DNA of 60,000 nucleotides from Membranipora membranacea (GCA_914767715.1 OU612070.1:7893501-7953500); one strand, 5' to 3'. Counted from the first letter of the stretch, positions 15,201-30,200 are shown. The notes: a model not told the origin generated them from the letters alone. Translations and numbers: made by a program.

Positions 15201-18200
15201 CAAGAGCCAGAGCGAATGCACAGTCTCGAGTAACAGAATTCTCAGCTACGGTGGCTCCTATTGCTGTTAAGTTTGCTCCGCTGCTACTAGCTGTACCTGA
15301 GGACAATAAGTCATAGATTTAATTATAAAAGGTAATGAAGGTTTAAACTCACCGTGATATTATGGGAATGAAAAACCTTGAGTCATGACCCTGCCCTAAT
15401 CTGACACGGATAGGCCTCAATGAAAACTCAAGTATTCAACACTCATCAATGGTTGCGCCTCGAGCCCCTCACATCTTGATCATGCTTGTAACTCCAACAA
15501 CAAGTGGAAACGTAAGTTTTACCAACCTTTGTATTTCAATGTAAATGTCATCATATTCATTGGGTATTGAATGTTAGATCCTGTGCTCTTGTCGAGGGTA
15601 AGGTCAGCTCCCCGCAGGATGACAGGGCTTATAGGACCACCACGACTAGACTTCCAATAAGTTAACATTAGTCCCATGTTAGGCAGGTGAGAGTGGGCAA
15701 ATAACAAATCACTATTAAAAGCTTCCAAATTGCTACCTATAAGAGAGATCAAGATGACAATTAATGTGTTGTGTATCATATAAAACAGTCGGTTGTGATA
15801 AAATAAAATATAACTCAATTATATGGGTATTATAGTACTGATGCTCTCATACTTGTTGCAGTGTCTAGGAGATTGGACATATGAGGTCTAATCATAAACC
15901 AAATCGCACATTCACATCTACCAATCTGCAGATATATCCAGAGTGATGTCATAGTGATGTCATGATGATAAAGCAGAATTATACATACCGGTAGCTTTAA
16001 TGGTGACTGTGCTATCTTGAACAGTGATTTTCTGTAGGAAGGCTCTGGGAGTAGGGCAGTTATTCCAGGCCTTTTTTGTAGGTGTATCCATGTACCATAC
16101 AGTCATGCTTGTACCATTAGTCAGTAAGGCTTTGTCCTTAATTATACCACAACGAGAATACCTGTCAAATAACTGCCAGAATTAATAATTCTAACGAGAG
16201 ACGGAGAGAATTCATCAGATATTTCATCCAAGATGTGAAATAACGTCTTACAGCAACATCACACCAGCAGTGGTAATCTTAAAAAGCACAATTTGGTTGC
16301 AACTGTGTTGTAACTTTTGGGTTTCATCAATTCACGTTTAACCAATCAGATGAGATAATATATGTAAGATACTATGCAACATGGCACCTCATTGGCCAAA
16401 TATTTTCCTAAAAATAAAAAAATAGAAACTTAAAAAATATGCGTACAGTTTAAAAAATATACAAGTGATAGATTACCCGAGGGGCTGTTGTTCTAGAGCC
16501 GAGCTGTTCACACACAGAGAGTCACATTGTAGTGAGTTAATAGAATAGCAGAACTGCTGCGGGATGGTTGAGCATCCTTCAAAATGCTGCCATGTGCGAG
16601 GAAACCAACGGAAAGCAAAGGTATCTACCATTGTGTACTCAACTACAACATAATAAAATAAAGAGTAGCGGTTACAAGCAACAGACCAAATAGATATATA
16701 TATATATATAGATATATATATCAGTGAAGCTACAAACAAAATCAGCATGAAACCACAGCTCTCCAAACTGTATGGCACTTTCTAAACCAAGCACATCACA
16801 ATGGGTTCTCATATATCTGTAAAAGCAACTGAAATGAAAGCTAGAGAGTGTTAGTAGTGTACTGACCTTGGTCCTCAAGGTAGAGAAGTATTTTGTGATC
16901 GATTGGAGAGTCACCACCGGCACCATCCGCGGTCGATACCATTTGCAACCACCTAAAATTAAAATGAAAAATTAATGTTGAGCATGCCTGTTATATATAT
17001 AACAACCATTCACTATATCTCAATTCTGTATAAAAAAGAAGAAGATTATTCACAGTGCAAGTTCAAAGAAAAAAAAACACTAGGATGAATCTTTATACTT
17101 GCTATCATCAAGTCTCAAAGTAAGGAGTAACAAATTCTATTCCTCCTTGCTCAAAGTGAGGCTTGCGTTCAAAATCACATTTTATCAAGTATCAGATACA
17201 GGAGTAACAAACTCCAATAGATGAGTATAAGCATCGATAGTCAGACAGCTTACAACTTTTCAAGCAAATACTTAGCGGAAGATTGGGAGATCACAAATTG
17301 GTACTTACTTCTGGGCTTCCTGTCCCCACAAGTCCCAGGCATAGTAGCCCTTTTCGTTTATTGAGGTTGTGGAGTTAGATACTAGACACGGGGTCGTAGA
17401 ATCAATCTTTCCCTCCTTCAATGTGGCCAGTGTCAAGCTAAAAACAAGCACAATGAGATATAGATTCAGTAAGAAACAGCAGTATGTATCACCTCATCAC
17501 CTCAAACAAAGATAACTATTTCATGTGAATTTTACATACACTGTATATTTAAATATCATTATATGAATACCATATGAATACAATATGAATACCATATGAA
17601 TACCATATGAATATCATATCAATACAATACAATACCACATCAATACTATATAAATGCCATACCAATATCCTATGAATATTATATAATACTAATACTAAAT
17701 CAATACCTATCAATGCTATATGGTTTTCCGAATTGCTTAAATTTTGGCAGCTGCTTGTCATACATACCAGTATGTGGTGAGATTTGTGTTTGCTTTACCA
17801 ATGAGCTCTACCCACATTGAATTCTCTGACTCTTTACCATGAGCTCGAGGGAAGTGGATCTCATTGAGATAGACAATGTTACTATTTTCGTCAGCAGTGT
17901 AGGCTACAAGATAAATAAATCAGTATACCAGCTAAATCTACAGAGCTTCGAAATTCATAAAAAATTGGGTGGAAAGTAATACTACATAGTAAACTACTAT
18001 GGAAAACTGCCATGGAAAACTATCATGAAAAACTACCAGGGAAAACTACCATGGAAATCTGCCACGGAGAATCACCAGGAAATAAAAAATATGACTTCCC
18101 TAAGGCTTAATCAAAAAGCTGTAGCAGGTCAGGGACCGGTTTCAATTAGAACAGTCGCTAGCAATGGTCACTAAAATCTGTCGTTAAATAGTAATTTACA

Positions 18201-21200
18201 TAAGATTAATCAATATCCATAGTGACTGCTATTGAAAACTTACCCACTTAGAAGGTAGTAACTGATTCAATTCAGTCGTTAGCAACAGATTTTAATAACC
18301 ATCATGAGTGGGCACTTAAAAGTTAGCACTAAAACCATGGTTATTGAATCAGTTTTTACAGCGACTTATCTTGCATTTGCATAGGCACAGCACACAAAAT
18401 AATTACTTATGTTATCTAAACAATCTGCTTGACATTGTGCATAACACAATGCTATTAGTGAACGACTAGTTAGTGACTGGTCCCTAATGTCTATATGTCA
18501 TAAAAAATTAAAAGATTATATGCTATGTGGCAGCCGGCTCGTATACTTGACTTACGATTGTTATACTCATCCGCAGGGGTATGAGGAGAGCCTCCATCAC
18601 CAGTGCTGACGACCTTGACCTTACCATTAGGCCCGGTGAATGTGAGATTGTATGATATATCACTCACTTCATATGGTCCGCCCAGCTCTGAAAAAATAAC
18701 ATTTTTTACAATGCTATATATAGTGCAATGTTTTATTCATATATATATATGTATATATCTAACAGATCGTTGAAGTTGAAGTTTTGCACAGAAGACATAC
18801 ATTGTAAATTGTTTTCAAATTAGCCTATCTATTAACCAAATCTCATTTGCAGAAGTTTGAGCCCTTGACAGTCCTATTAAAGTAAGGGATACCCAGCTGA
18901 CAGGCTCGAGAAACCTAGCTATGTTAGAGTTTGGTTTTTCCAAGCACTAATTACACCATGTGAAAACTTTGAGAATGTCTTTATATAAATTGAACAGATA
19001 TCACAATGTTGTGTCTCGTATTATTGCATTGTTGTGTCTGGTAATAAATTATGAGAAGACCCATCAAGTTCTATTCAAAGCCCCTAAAAAGCAGTACGAT
19101 AACCAAAGCTATAATCTGATGATGGGCTCTTCAATTTTGGAAATAAATAGAGAGACAAAGTTTCTTGGTTTAACCATTGATTCAAATATAGATTTTAAAT
19201 CAGACCTCAAAGGGTTGGCTAAGAAGCTACATTTAAACCTACTTATGATGAGAGCAGTAAGGCCATATTTAGATGATAAAACATTGACCGATATTTACTA
19301 CACATTTTTTCATCCCCATCTCATATATAGCATTGAGTTCTGGGGCCATGCTGGTGAAACAAATTTAAAACCCATACAAATTTTACAAAAAGCTGCTTTA
19401 ATAATAATAATAAAGTTTATTTATGAAACGCTTAATACAATTGTTTAAAAACAATGATTTCTTAGCGTTGTACATTTGATAAAAGGTTAAAATAGAAACA
19501 TATAGGGGAAGGCGGGTTACGTTGAGCCATGGGGCACGTTGATCCACCACACTTTTTTCAAAAACCATTTTATGTTTTGAGTTTTCCCCACCATCAGAGG
19601 TCATGTGACAAAAGGCACCCTTTTTTAGCAGACAAAAAGAAAGATAGTTACTAAGGGAAGATAATTATTTAGTATTTCATCGTTTTAGCGTAAAAAGTAA
19701 ATAATGCGCTAATCGGCGGAAATGTCATCTGCTCCCAACAAGGCGTGACAGAGAAGTTCCAACTTTTATTACGTGATAACATCATATTTAGGCTTAATTT
19801 CACATAATCTTAATTTATCTCTGATGGAGAGAGTTTGTTTAACTCGAGTTGAAAGTGAAAACAGGCTGTTGGGGCACGTTGAGCCATACCCCGCAGTATG
19901 AATGTTCTATGATGAAAGTGTATATGAAGTATGTTTGAAACTTTTTCGACAACATTTACATACACAAAAACAGAAGCATTTGAATTGATGTTTCTTTAAT
20001 GAAATTAGCAATCACTCTGAGTTCCCTTTTCACTTCACTTATCATCAAGTTTGCCGTGTGTAAGCTTTCCTCTACCGCAAATGTTTCAGAGATTTAATTT
20101 GTGTTGTGAATTATATATTATAGTTCAATTGAGCGAAAAAAATGCGCTGTTGCAATGAATTTGGTTGCCGAACTTTTTTTCTCATGGTTGCAGTGAATTA
20201 AAAAGTTATTACCAGCAAAGAGATGACCATAACAGAGTGGCTCAACGTGCTCCATACAAGATGCGGACCTGGCTCAACGTGCCCCGTATTTGGGGCACGT
20301 TGAGCCGCTTCCAGATTTTTTTTGAAACAGCAATATTTCCTTTTCTTGCTGCAATAAGTTTCTGACCTCACTCATGTAGATGGAAGACATGAAGACAAAT
20401 TTCAGTGCCAACTTTTGTTAATAAGCCTGCTGATAAAATAAATAAAATTGATTAAAATTTTGTTATCATAAAAATAATTAATGAGATGAGAAGAAAAAAA
20501 TGATGTAAGATGAGATAATTAAGATAATTAAAACCTACCAGTGGCAACTCCCAACACCTAAAAATCAACTATAAAACCTAAATATATGGGGTATATGCGT
20601 CCCGGAAAAGATACGTTTTTAACTGTGATTTAAATGAGGAGGTGGAAGAGAGATCGCGAAGGTAAGATGGTAGGGAGTTCCATACAGCTGGTAAAGTGGA
20701 ATTAACGGATCGACCACCCACTGTTTTTAGCCTACATTTAAAATTGCTCACAAGAGTGTTGGCCAAGTTGAAACGAGTGGTTCGGGCATGCTTAGAAGTT
20801 GTGAAAGATTGAGAAATGTAGGAAGGGATGAGATGGGGATGATGGACGGTTTTATGAGCCATGATTGATAACTTGAATTTTGATCGGGACCTGATGGGTA
20901 GCCAGTGCAGTTTAACCCTGGCTTCAGTGGCTGACGAATAGTGGTTTGTACCTGTGATACATTTGGCGCAGGAATTTTGAATGACTTGGAGACGTGAGAC
21001 TAGATTGTCAGGTAATGCGTAGAAGAATGAGTTACAGAAATCAAGCCTGCTTGTCATGAATGCATGTATGAGTGTGGAAAACTGGCTTTCAGGAATGAAG
21101 GTTCTGATTGATTTAAGTCGTTTTAGTTGAAAGAAACATGATTTTCGAACATCACTGACGTGAGCATGAAAATCTAACTTAGAGTCCATGATCAGGCCAA

Positions 21201-24200
21201 GATTTCGAACAGTAGCTGAAGGAGGAACAGAGACATGATCAGTTAATTCGAGTGATGAAAATGAGGATGATTGTTTATTGCGTGAAAGTGGGATGAATTG
21301 AGTTTTTGCGGGATTAAGTTTCAAGTGGCTGTTTTCCATGAAGGAGGAGCTTATCGAGAAAGCTTGCCTGACTCCTGACTCTTGATTTAAGTGTCATTGT
21401 TCGCATAAAGCCTGGGGAACATGTTCCCACATATTTTGAAAAACTTAAAATTATGCCTCTAAAAATTTTTGAATATAGATTGTTAAAGTTGCTTTTAAAA
21501 ACATACCCAACGGAAGAAATTTTAAAACTTTTGCCAGAACATAACCATAATACGAGATCAAAAGCCCTAAAAACAATTCAAGCTAACAACAACAACAGGG
21601 GTGGGAGGTCCCTGTTGTACACAGGTGTGAAACTGTACAACAGGTACCTTTTAGAAGATTGGACAGGATCTGGGAACAATCCAATGTCTGGACTGGCTGA
21701 GCGCCTTTGGGTCTATGCTCGACAGCGGGCGCTGTGCTGACTCGTGCCTCGACTTATCGGTTTGTGTGGGTGTTCTTCATGGGTGACCATCGGGACAGCC
21801 ATCACTCTAGTCTTCAGACTATCTGGCTGAGCCCTTGATTTTCTTTTATCTGTATTATTTACTAATATGCCAAATTCCTTTATTTGATTTAACTAATTTT
21901 ATAGCATAAACAATAAAAAAAATAAAAATAAATGCCTTAAATATACACTGAGAATGCAAGTTTATCCTAATGTGCAAAATAAGCAGCTGACTCACGGATT
22001 CTGAATGATCCCGTTGTGTCGTTTAGAGTACGATCGAGTAGACTTTTAGCTGTTGTGTTGCTGGGGACAGTGATTGTTATGGAGTAGTTTCCTATCGAGT
22101 TACTCAGTCCTTTTTTACACACAAAGCAGAAGAGAGAGATATATTTAGGGCCGATAGATCCGACCTGTAACTGCTGCGGATTACTCTGAAAAAGAAAGGG
22201 TGACACAACTCATTAATGGAGCTGTGAAAGGTTAGAGGTCGCCAATACGATGTCAACCTAGACAAGATACATAGTAGGTGGTGATCATAAACACATCAAT
22301 AATATTAGTATTAACAGTATTTATGTATTTATGGGAGTGATGAACAAGTGTATTACACACGAAAATCCCACTTTGTCCTTCTGCCATGGTTATAAAACCT
22401 TCCTTTTCTTATATCTATGCCTTCTCCCAAGAGGGACAATAGTCTAACAAGTCTCTACCTGAGAACGGATCAAAAGGATAGATTTTTCAAGTCACCATCA
22501 ACAGACAAAAAACAACCTTAATAAGTTTTAGCATTCATCAAATATTCCTTCTTACCGAGTTGAGTACCCAGTATTCATCATTTTTTGTATCCCAGACAGG
22601 CAGCCACTGTTTACCGGCTCTTAACATGGATACATTGACGTTCTGCTGATCATGCGGGAAGAAGAAGCCATCGGGATAAGAGGTGTTGTATGAAGGTTCC
22701 ACATAGGCTGACACTACAATTATAATAAACATAGCATCAAAAACCTCTCACTTTGGATATCCAGCATACAAGAGCGACAAGAGTTACCTACACTGTCCTT
22801 CCATGAGCTCAATTTTCATTTATTAAAAAAGGTTGATTAAAATCAGATGTCATATCACACGCCACATCCTGAAGCGTGGGTGGCCAAATTAAGTTGCCTA
22901 AACTGCGTGGCCACAATGTCTGCGCCAGGTTGTTCTATATTTGCAGGCAGGTCGGAGCACACCTCGGGGCCGAACAAAACCCAGTAGTCGATGGACTGCA
23001 GTGGGATTCTAACCCACGACCTTAAACACTGCATGTAATGCTGAAGGACCGGCGCTCTAACCAACTGAGCCACCTCTTACTTGGGCAAGTACAGACATGT
23101 TTGATCCATGAAAACATTAATTACATCGTGCTTAGTGGGTAGATCAAAGTGTCAGCACGATCTCTGACCATGACAGCAGTAGCAGTTTTCCACAGCCGTA
23201 AATGGTCATAAAAAGGTAGTGCTAGCTGGCTAGGATTTTCATTTTCTACATATATTTGTTCTCTCACTATGAAACTAAGACTTCACAAAAAGCTCATAGA
23301 ATTTACAAAACTTCCAGGAGCATGCTTTGTACCATGTCACACAATAAACTCAATACCAACACCCTGGTTACACCCTTACCATGCAGTGTGCATTTGATTT
23401 GTCAATTTATTAACCTTTTTTACTCTCAGTATTAGCCATGATATACAGTTCATATTCTTGACCTCCCGTCCCCACCCACACAGCTGGACCCTTCCCATAA
23501 CATAAATCAGTGTTAACTTATTGCTGTTATCGTTAGTACCTATGGTTAGGCTGTAATCCGACACCAGGACCGACCAAGTAATGGCTTTGACCCGCACCAA
23601 ACTGCATATTGAATATTGCAATCATAAAAAGGGGACAACTCTGTAATGAATGCAAAAAATCGGCACAAAATGTCAGTAGGCCTAAACGAAACTTTTTACC
23701 AGTTTAAATGTTTATGCTTTGCTCCGGTTGCATGTGGTGGCATACCATCATTAGGCATCACCCAAACAACTGTTTAGGGGTGGTTAATAATGTATTGCCA
23801 GCACCAGTGTCCCGGAGAAAGTTACAGTACAAACACCTAAACTAGCTTATTGCGCACTATTGTAGAGCAAGGAGATACCCTTCCTCAGTGAAGATATGTA
23901 TTCATGTAAGTGAAGACCCAGATAAAAGGTGGTACCATTTCCCAGGAGTAACAGCAGCATTATTTATACAGAGAAACATACAGAAATAGAAGAGCAAGTC
24001 AGATCCACATCGTTTAATAGTCCGGAGTAAATAGCCCGGAGTAAATACCCCCTCCCCCTGTCTGATAACGGAGCAAACAGCCAAGAGGGAGCAACTCCAG
24101 ACAATAGCAAAGTGCAATCTCACTTGCTCTCCTAGGAAGAACTTATTTCTTTATTCCAAGGGATACAGGTGGTGAGTTTATGTTGCATTGAACACAGAAC

Positions 24201-27200
24201 AGGTTGAAAGGAATGGTAGAACAGTTTCGAACGGTGTGAGCATTTTAGGTCATGAACTTTAAGGTAGCACTTAATTAAAGCAGCGTCCAGTTGCAGCACG
24301 TGACACCGAAACAGGATATCTGTTACCTACCGATATGCTCTTCGCTTGTGTCCTCTGGATTACATAAATTAATTCAATTCATTGAAAAACAGAAAGAAAG
24401 AGCAGAAATGAAATAGAAGCTTTACATATATAAAGTTGACGAGCATTTGGATCACAGAGTGACACTGAGAAGAATACAGGATAGTTTGGTGCTAGTGTTA
24501 CATCACTACATCACAACAATACAAGTAGAGTTAAATGAGCATGGGGAAAGACGCAACAAAAACAAGACATTTAAAAGAGAGCACTAACATTCAGTTTTAA
24601 TGGAAAGACTATTCAGTAAGGCTGAGACAACTAACTAGCCAGTAACGAGGTGTAGGCTAGAAGTGTCCATCAGTAACAATTTTAATCACAAGGACCAGCT
24701 GATAGAACATATTTATGTCGGCAGAATAATTTGGACTATTGGTATCCACAATTGGAATGACGAGGTGGCATCAACTTTGTTTTGGAGATATGATGGTAGT
24801 GGCTGCCAGGTTGGTAAATGAAGGGAGGGGGAAGGGGGGGGGGCTCACTCACTCATACTTTATATACTCAATATATTTATTATTCTTACCTTGCACAGGG
24901 AAGTAATTGTTAGGACCAGGACCGGTGATGATCTGTGCTACCATCACTTTGATGGCACCGACATCACTCCCGATTGTAAGAGGGATAACTGCCACTCCCT
25001 TATCATTATGTGTTGGTTGCACAGTGACAGATGTCGTTGTCACAGTTCCTGTAACGTTCGATTCTGTGCTGACATTGTATGTAGCTATTTGGTATGGACT
25101 GTTCAGTATTCTTATGTAACTGAAAATAAGAAATTATAACATATTATATTATCAAAAATAAACTAGTTGTGGATATTGAGGTCTCCTTATTGTGCTCTTT
25201 GAAGAATGATTTCTAGCGGTTTCTATCGTTGACGTCGGGAAATTTTAAGGGGCAGTTTTGTTTCAGTAGAGGATGAGCAACTCCGATACCTGCAAGTTTT
25301 GGAGTATGACTTTGACCAGCTGAAGTTTGCAAAACTGTATCCAAAAGCTTTCATAACATAATATTGGCAAAATGCAGAGGATTTTAATCAAGACTTATTG
25401 TTGTGTAATGGATGATCAAGCAGTTCCAATATTTCGTACCAGCTTAATAAGATTTGGTCATGTAGGCTTTTGGCCTGCATTTTATCTTTATGAACCCTAC
25501 TCTGATCAGCGCCTCCACAATATTAACCAATGTCGCTGAACACAGTCATCTCCCCCTAACTTATTGTCGATTCAGTCATTGAAAGCTAAAATATGTTCAA
25601 GTTAACTGAAAATGACATCTCAAACTTCTATCTATCCTGACACCCCAAAACAAAGTCACATGAACATCCTGAAGACTGATCAGAACTAAAGCAACACAGC
25701 CAGCAGCAGCAAGTCAGCAGCAAGTCAGCATCGATAATGTAGAAGCAGAGACATTATAGATATTGTCTATAGTTATTATCTATAGTCTCTGGTACAAGTA
25801 CAAACTGCAGTCCAACAACAACATTACACTGAAAAGTGAAAGTTATGATCCAATGATGTCACACATAGTTCACAGCAGTAGTATCAGCGTGTGTGGGTAC
25901 ACAGTACACAGTAAAGTACAAATACAGACGGGAGAGCTTATCCAGACAAAAATACCAAACTAAGAGACGGTCACAGCGTGAGATGACTTCCTTACTGTAG
26001 ATAAACAAACAGCAGAGAACAGTTCAACCTGTCACTACAAGGTCAGAGACTGAGTCCATGTCAGCCCACACCACAGTGCAACTTGAATAATACAGCCTAC
26101 TCTGTGATCCTGTCTTGTTATTCATGTTTCCAAAGTTGACTGTTTAACCAACCGAAAAAAAAACAATTTTATGCTGGTATTTGACATTTTGTTGTGATGG
26201 ATGATATGTTAGCTCTGCAAAAAAAACAAGGCCAATATTAATCATTATTAAAATATGTGTGAACCAACTGAGCCACAAATAGCTCAAATGGGATGGAGAA
26301 AACAATTTACACTCATACAGTACATATATTTTGTAGTACTACGTGTCCTTCACTGCACCGTTGTGATAAATGTCGTAGCGGACAACGACAAGAACCAGGT
26401 TGGCGTCTTACTATAATTTATACCGCGGAAGTCCTTACTAGGTACACACGGCAAAAAATAAACTCTATATTACAATTGGCTGGTTAATGGGTGGAGGTGG
26501 AATGTTTATTGTGGCGTGCCTCGGTGTTGGTAGAGTAAACTTTCTACGTTTATATGGCTTGTTCACCCTGATCAACCTTCCTTCTTTTTTTCTTTGGATA
26601 AACATCTCGTTACAAAGGTTACTTTATCACAGGACAGGAACAAGATGAATGATCTCCGGCATGTAACACAAAGAGGTTAATCATCTCTGGCGGTTCGGGC
26701 CGCATGTTATCCATCAAACAGGAGACGATACCATAAAGTGATGATGGTTTTTGTCTGGTTTAGCAGAGCTGACAATAGAGATTATGATGGTATTTGCGGC
26801 ATCCATATTTAACCTTCATTACCTTGACCAGATGACCACCATCACAGCACTTAGCTAACAAAGATTCCACTTCCACTTTTAGAGCCGGCACAAATTGACA
26901 CTGATAGCCAGTTTCAATAGTATTTTCAAGTTAAAAGAGCCAGGTCACATCTCTGGGCAAACTATTACTTTGATGGCACTTGAAAAATGTGCAAGAGGAA
27001 TCTGGAAACCAGAAAACTGGAATCTTATGCAGCCAAACCGAGTTAAGGCAAAATACAGTTTACAGGCAAAGGAGCATAATAGGACAGCGACAGTGACAGT
27101 TGGCACCTTGCCGGCGTTAGCGAAAGGGATTTGCAAGTCGAGAATAGATTAACATCATAGTTGCTATGGTAACATTATGGTGTTTAATTATCCTCAAACA

Positions 27201-30200
27201 TGATTACTGGGTATGATCTGGAGTATTTTTTACACTAGTAGTTATTGTTGTATGCTATTGTTCACATGCTATGTGTGCATGGGGGTATTTTCAAAAGACA
27301 GGTTATTGTCTAAGATTAGAGGTTGTAGGAGGTATGTGGGAGAACTGGAAATTTGTCGGCATCCTGTGACAGCGGCCCCGGCACATGAGTAGCTTATCGG
27401 AAACGCCACTGATGGTCAACCACAATCAAGCTGCAATCTGCATAGTAGACCAGACACAATGAATATCAACAGTTACACCCCCCCCCACTGATAACCATAA
27501 AAGTACTTAGTGGTATAAATCATCATGGTGTATATACCGGTACTAGTACTCAAAAGTACTCACTGAGCTACCAGTATTGAGTGAGCGCCAGGGATGATGG
27601 TGAAACCCACATGATACGCACTACGCCAGGCACACAATTCTGGAACTACTAACCTATTTGGCAAACTGTTGGGAAGTTGAAGAAATTTACAGGGAGTCAA
27701 TGGAACCACAAACCCCAAAAAAGTAAAGTCATGACAGAAACCTTTGAACAGCGAGGTTAAACGCATGTCAAAAGCATGTCAAGGAGAGAAACCACAAAAT
27801 AAGAAGATTAACACTCAAGAAGCGTCAAGCTGCACGGGCAAGCTAGCCTTCATCCAACTCAAAAACAACAATTTTAAAAGTGCAAAAACTTAACCACAAT
27901 CTTGAACAACAGAAAGACAATAGCTAGGATGTTTTGTATTCTGACCTGATCTCAATTCAAACAGGGAATTAACAAACATTCAACACTGCACCTAAAAACT
28001 GAGTACAAACATAAAACTTGCTGAGAGGCATTGGTGTCAAATCAACTGTAATGTAAATCTGCTCAATACAAATAATAGAATCAAGCATGCCTGGATTATT
28101 TTTTGTATGAGCCGAGTTAATGTTATCAATTCATGGTTTTGTCTCCCTAACCAAAGATACTGAAACTTTCCAGACTGCCTTTTATGAATAATGGGTTCAA
28201 AGTCCAGTCAACACAGCCATTACGAACATGTGATCAAGTCACGACGAGCTGCTACTGTGGTATATTTCCATGTACTACACTGTTTACCTGCGCACTGTGG
28301 GCCAATATAACATGTGTGGTGAAATAACAGTCATTGTGTAGCTTTTTGATTGAATAAATCTCCATAAATTGGCGCAGAACTTCCCAGGTATATAGTTAGA
28401 AATATTAAGGGTCTGAATGAAAGATCTTAATCTGACAACTGTCTAAGAAATGTACTAAAAGAATCCTCATCAATCATCAGGGTCCAAAGTATGACAGGTG
28501 CTGGTCTAATGCGGTGAATTATTGTTTTGTACTCTGGAGTTATATCAGAGACTATAGATAATATAATATATCCATAGTCTCTGGTTATATTACATAAGTT
28601 AAGAGTACCATCACACTCTTCGTAGGGCTCCTGCTGTGAATATCCGACTGCCACATGGTGGACTTGGACCCCTACCTCGTGTTTTGTACTACAAGGAGAA
28701 ACTGATAATTCTTTTGAATTCTGGTAGAATGAAGACAAAGGTTGGTCAGCGACACCTCTCAAATATCACTGATTTGTTAAGAGCCAAAGTTTGCCAAATC
28801 GATACACGAAACGACTCACGACAAATAACAAGTATCTCTACCGGTCAAAAACCGTGTCTGAAAGTTGTCCATTTGACAATTTTGCCAAAAAAAGCACCAC
28901 CCAATCGGAGACACCAGACAGGCGATGTCGCCCTCAGTATCCTGCCAGTCATGACAGCTAGGAGTGACTCTATATACATATACCCTCAACAGAAACCTGC
29001 AATAGCAGATCGTTCAATCAACTAGACAAATTTGACCACTGTTCAAAATTTCGACAGTCATAAATTGTGTAATATTACAAGAGCAGAAAGCGCAGTAACC
29101 TGAATAAACCTTGCCTATGACTACACTGACATAAGATTACCATGTCTAGTGGTTAAAACCAGACAAACATTTCCTACTAACTTGTCACAAGCCCTGTGAA
29201 TAACTAGTGTCTCGCTGTGGCTTGATATCAAACTGACCTCAAATTATTGTTGGTTGTACTGTGAAAAGGATGGTCAAGGAAGAGAGTGAGATGGTCCACT
29301 AGCAGATAAGCAGAGACTCACAACAATCATGAGCGGCCTTATCACAAGATATAAACAACCCACAAATCCAGCTACATCAATCATCATCGTGTCTAGCTGC
29401 TCTAGTGACGGCAAAAATGAAATTCTAGCATGTGTTTGGCATGATTGTCAAAATTTGACTGGACAAAAAGAAACTCTACGATTCAAAAAACCGAAATATC
29501 ATGTAAATCCAGATCATGAATCACAGCCAAGAATGCATAATATACCTAGAGCTATATTAACATGTTTATGATTACTGCAAAACTAGAAATCATGACCTAG
29601 AAAGGTGCATAATAATGTCATCAATAAGCAGATACACATAACAGATCTACATCTAATTGCTATTATGAATCTGACATACCAAAACAAGGAAACTGCAAAC
29701 AGAAAAGCACATATATCAAACTTTTATGATACAACAGACTATTAAGTGGAGACACATTTCTCTCAAGCCTCCTGACTAAATCCGTTATAAGAATGACGAA
29801 TGTTTGACATCTCTAGTAACAACTACTCAAGCTCTGTAGTTTGGTACCTTTGCTGCTACACCAGCTTCATACCTAGTACCCTAGAGGAGTTATGCTAGAT
29901 TTGAGTTTGGCTGGTTGGGGTGGAGGCTTATGTTTATCAAGCACCAATTTTTGTGACTAAGGTGGGACTTTCGTAAATTAAAAAAGCTGAGTAAATGTCA
30001 GCTGCAGATTGTGCAGTAATCATCTCAACCACCTACAAAATACATATTGCTTCCCTGGTCCCATGGCCTAACAGTGAAAGCCTACCGGTGATAAAGAGCA
30101 TGTTTGAAACTTCAGGTGGTACACTAACCTGCCAGTGGAGTTAGATTTGTCCCAATGTAGGAGAAGTATTTTTAATCTTGAGTGACCAGATCTGATGAGA

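Larger units (their letters stand above)
19405..21395 (-). mobile_element. Minus-strand LINE (L2/CR1-like) inserted into another LINE fragment
   Basis: On the minus strand the element starts 5'-truncated near 21395 and carries the ORF2 C-terminus (stop at 20578). It appears to end in a 3' tail made of TTATT repeats at about 19405-19425. That tail, next to AAGCGTTTCATAAATAAAC, resembles the 3' ends of many invertebrate LINEs. The interval 19508-20308 inside its 3' region is probably a further insertion. The host LINE frame is cut on both sides of this interval. Confidence 0.6.
25120..30128 (-). other. 5 kb first coding intron of the LTD membrane-protein gene; no exon found
   Basis: The phase-2 donor at 30128 (GTTAGT) joins the acceptor just before 25119 cleanly, so no intermediate exon is needed. 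Short frames on both strands here lack homology features. Visible content is two small palindromes (25746-25791 and 28546-28583) and an A-box-like TGGCTCAGTTGGTT on the minus strand near 26262-26275 with no B box. The sequence is otherwise unremarkable. Confidence 0.6.

Noticed and set aside
20165-20365. Plus-strand frame with a repeated NVP.I.GTLS-like segment
   Set aside because: The repetition comes from the GGGGCACGTTGAGCC DNA motif, not a protein repeat.
22855-23073. Open frame starting MAQLVRAPVL
   Set aside because: This is the conceptual translation of a tRNA-like SINE head, a common false protein.
28636-29025. 129-codon plus-strand open frame
   Set aside because: No family motif, biased composition, and it lies in an intron on the opposite strand. 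Chance frame.
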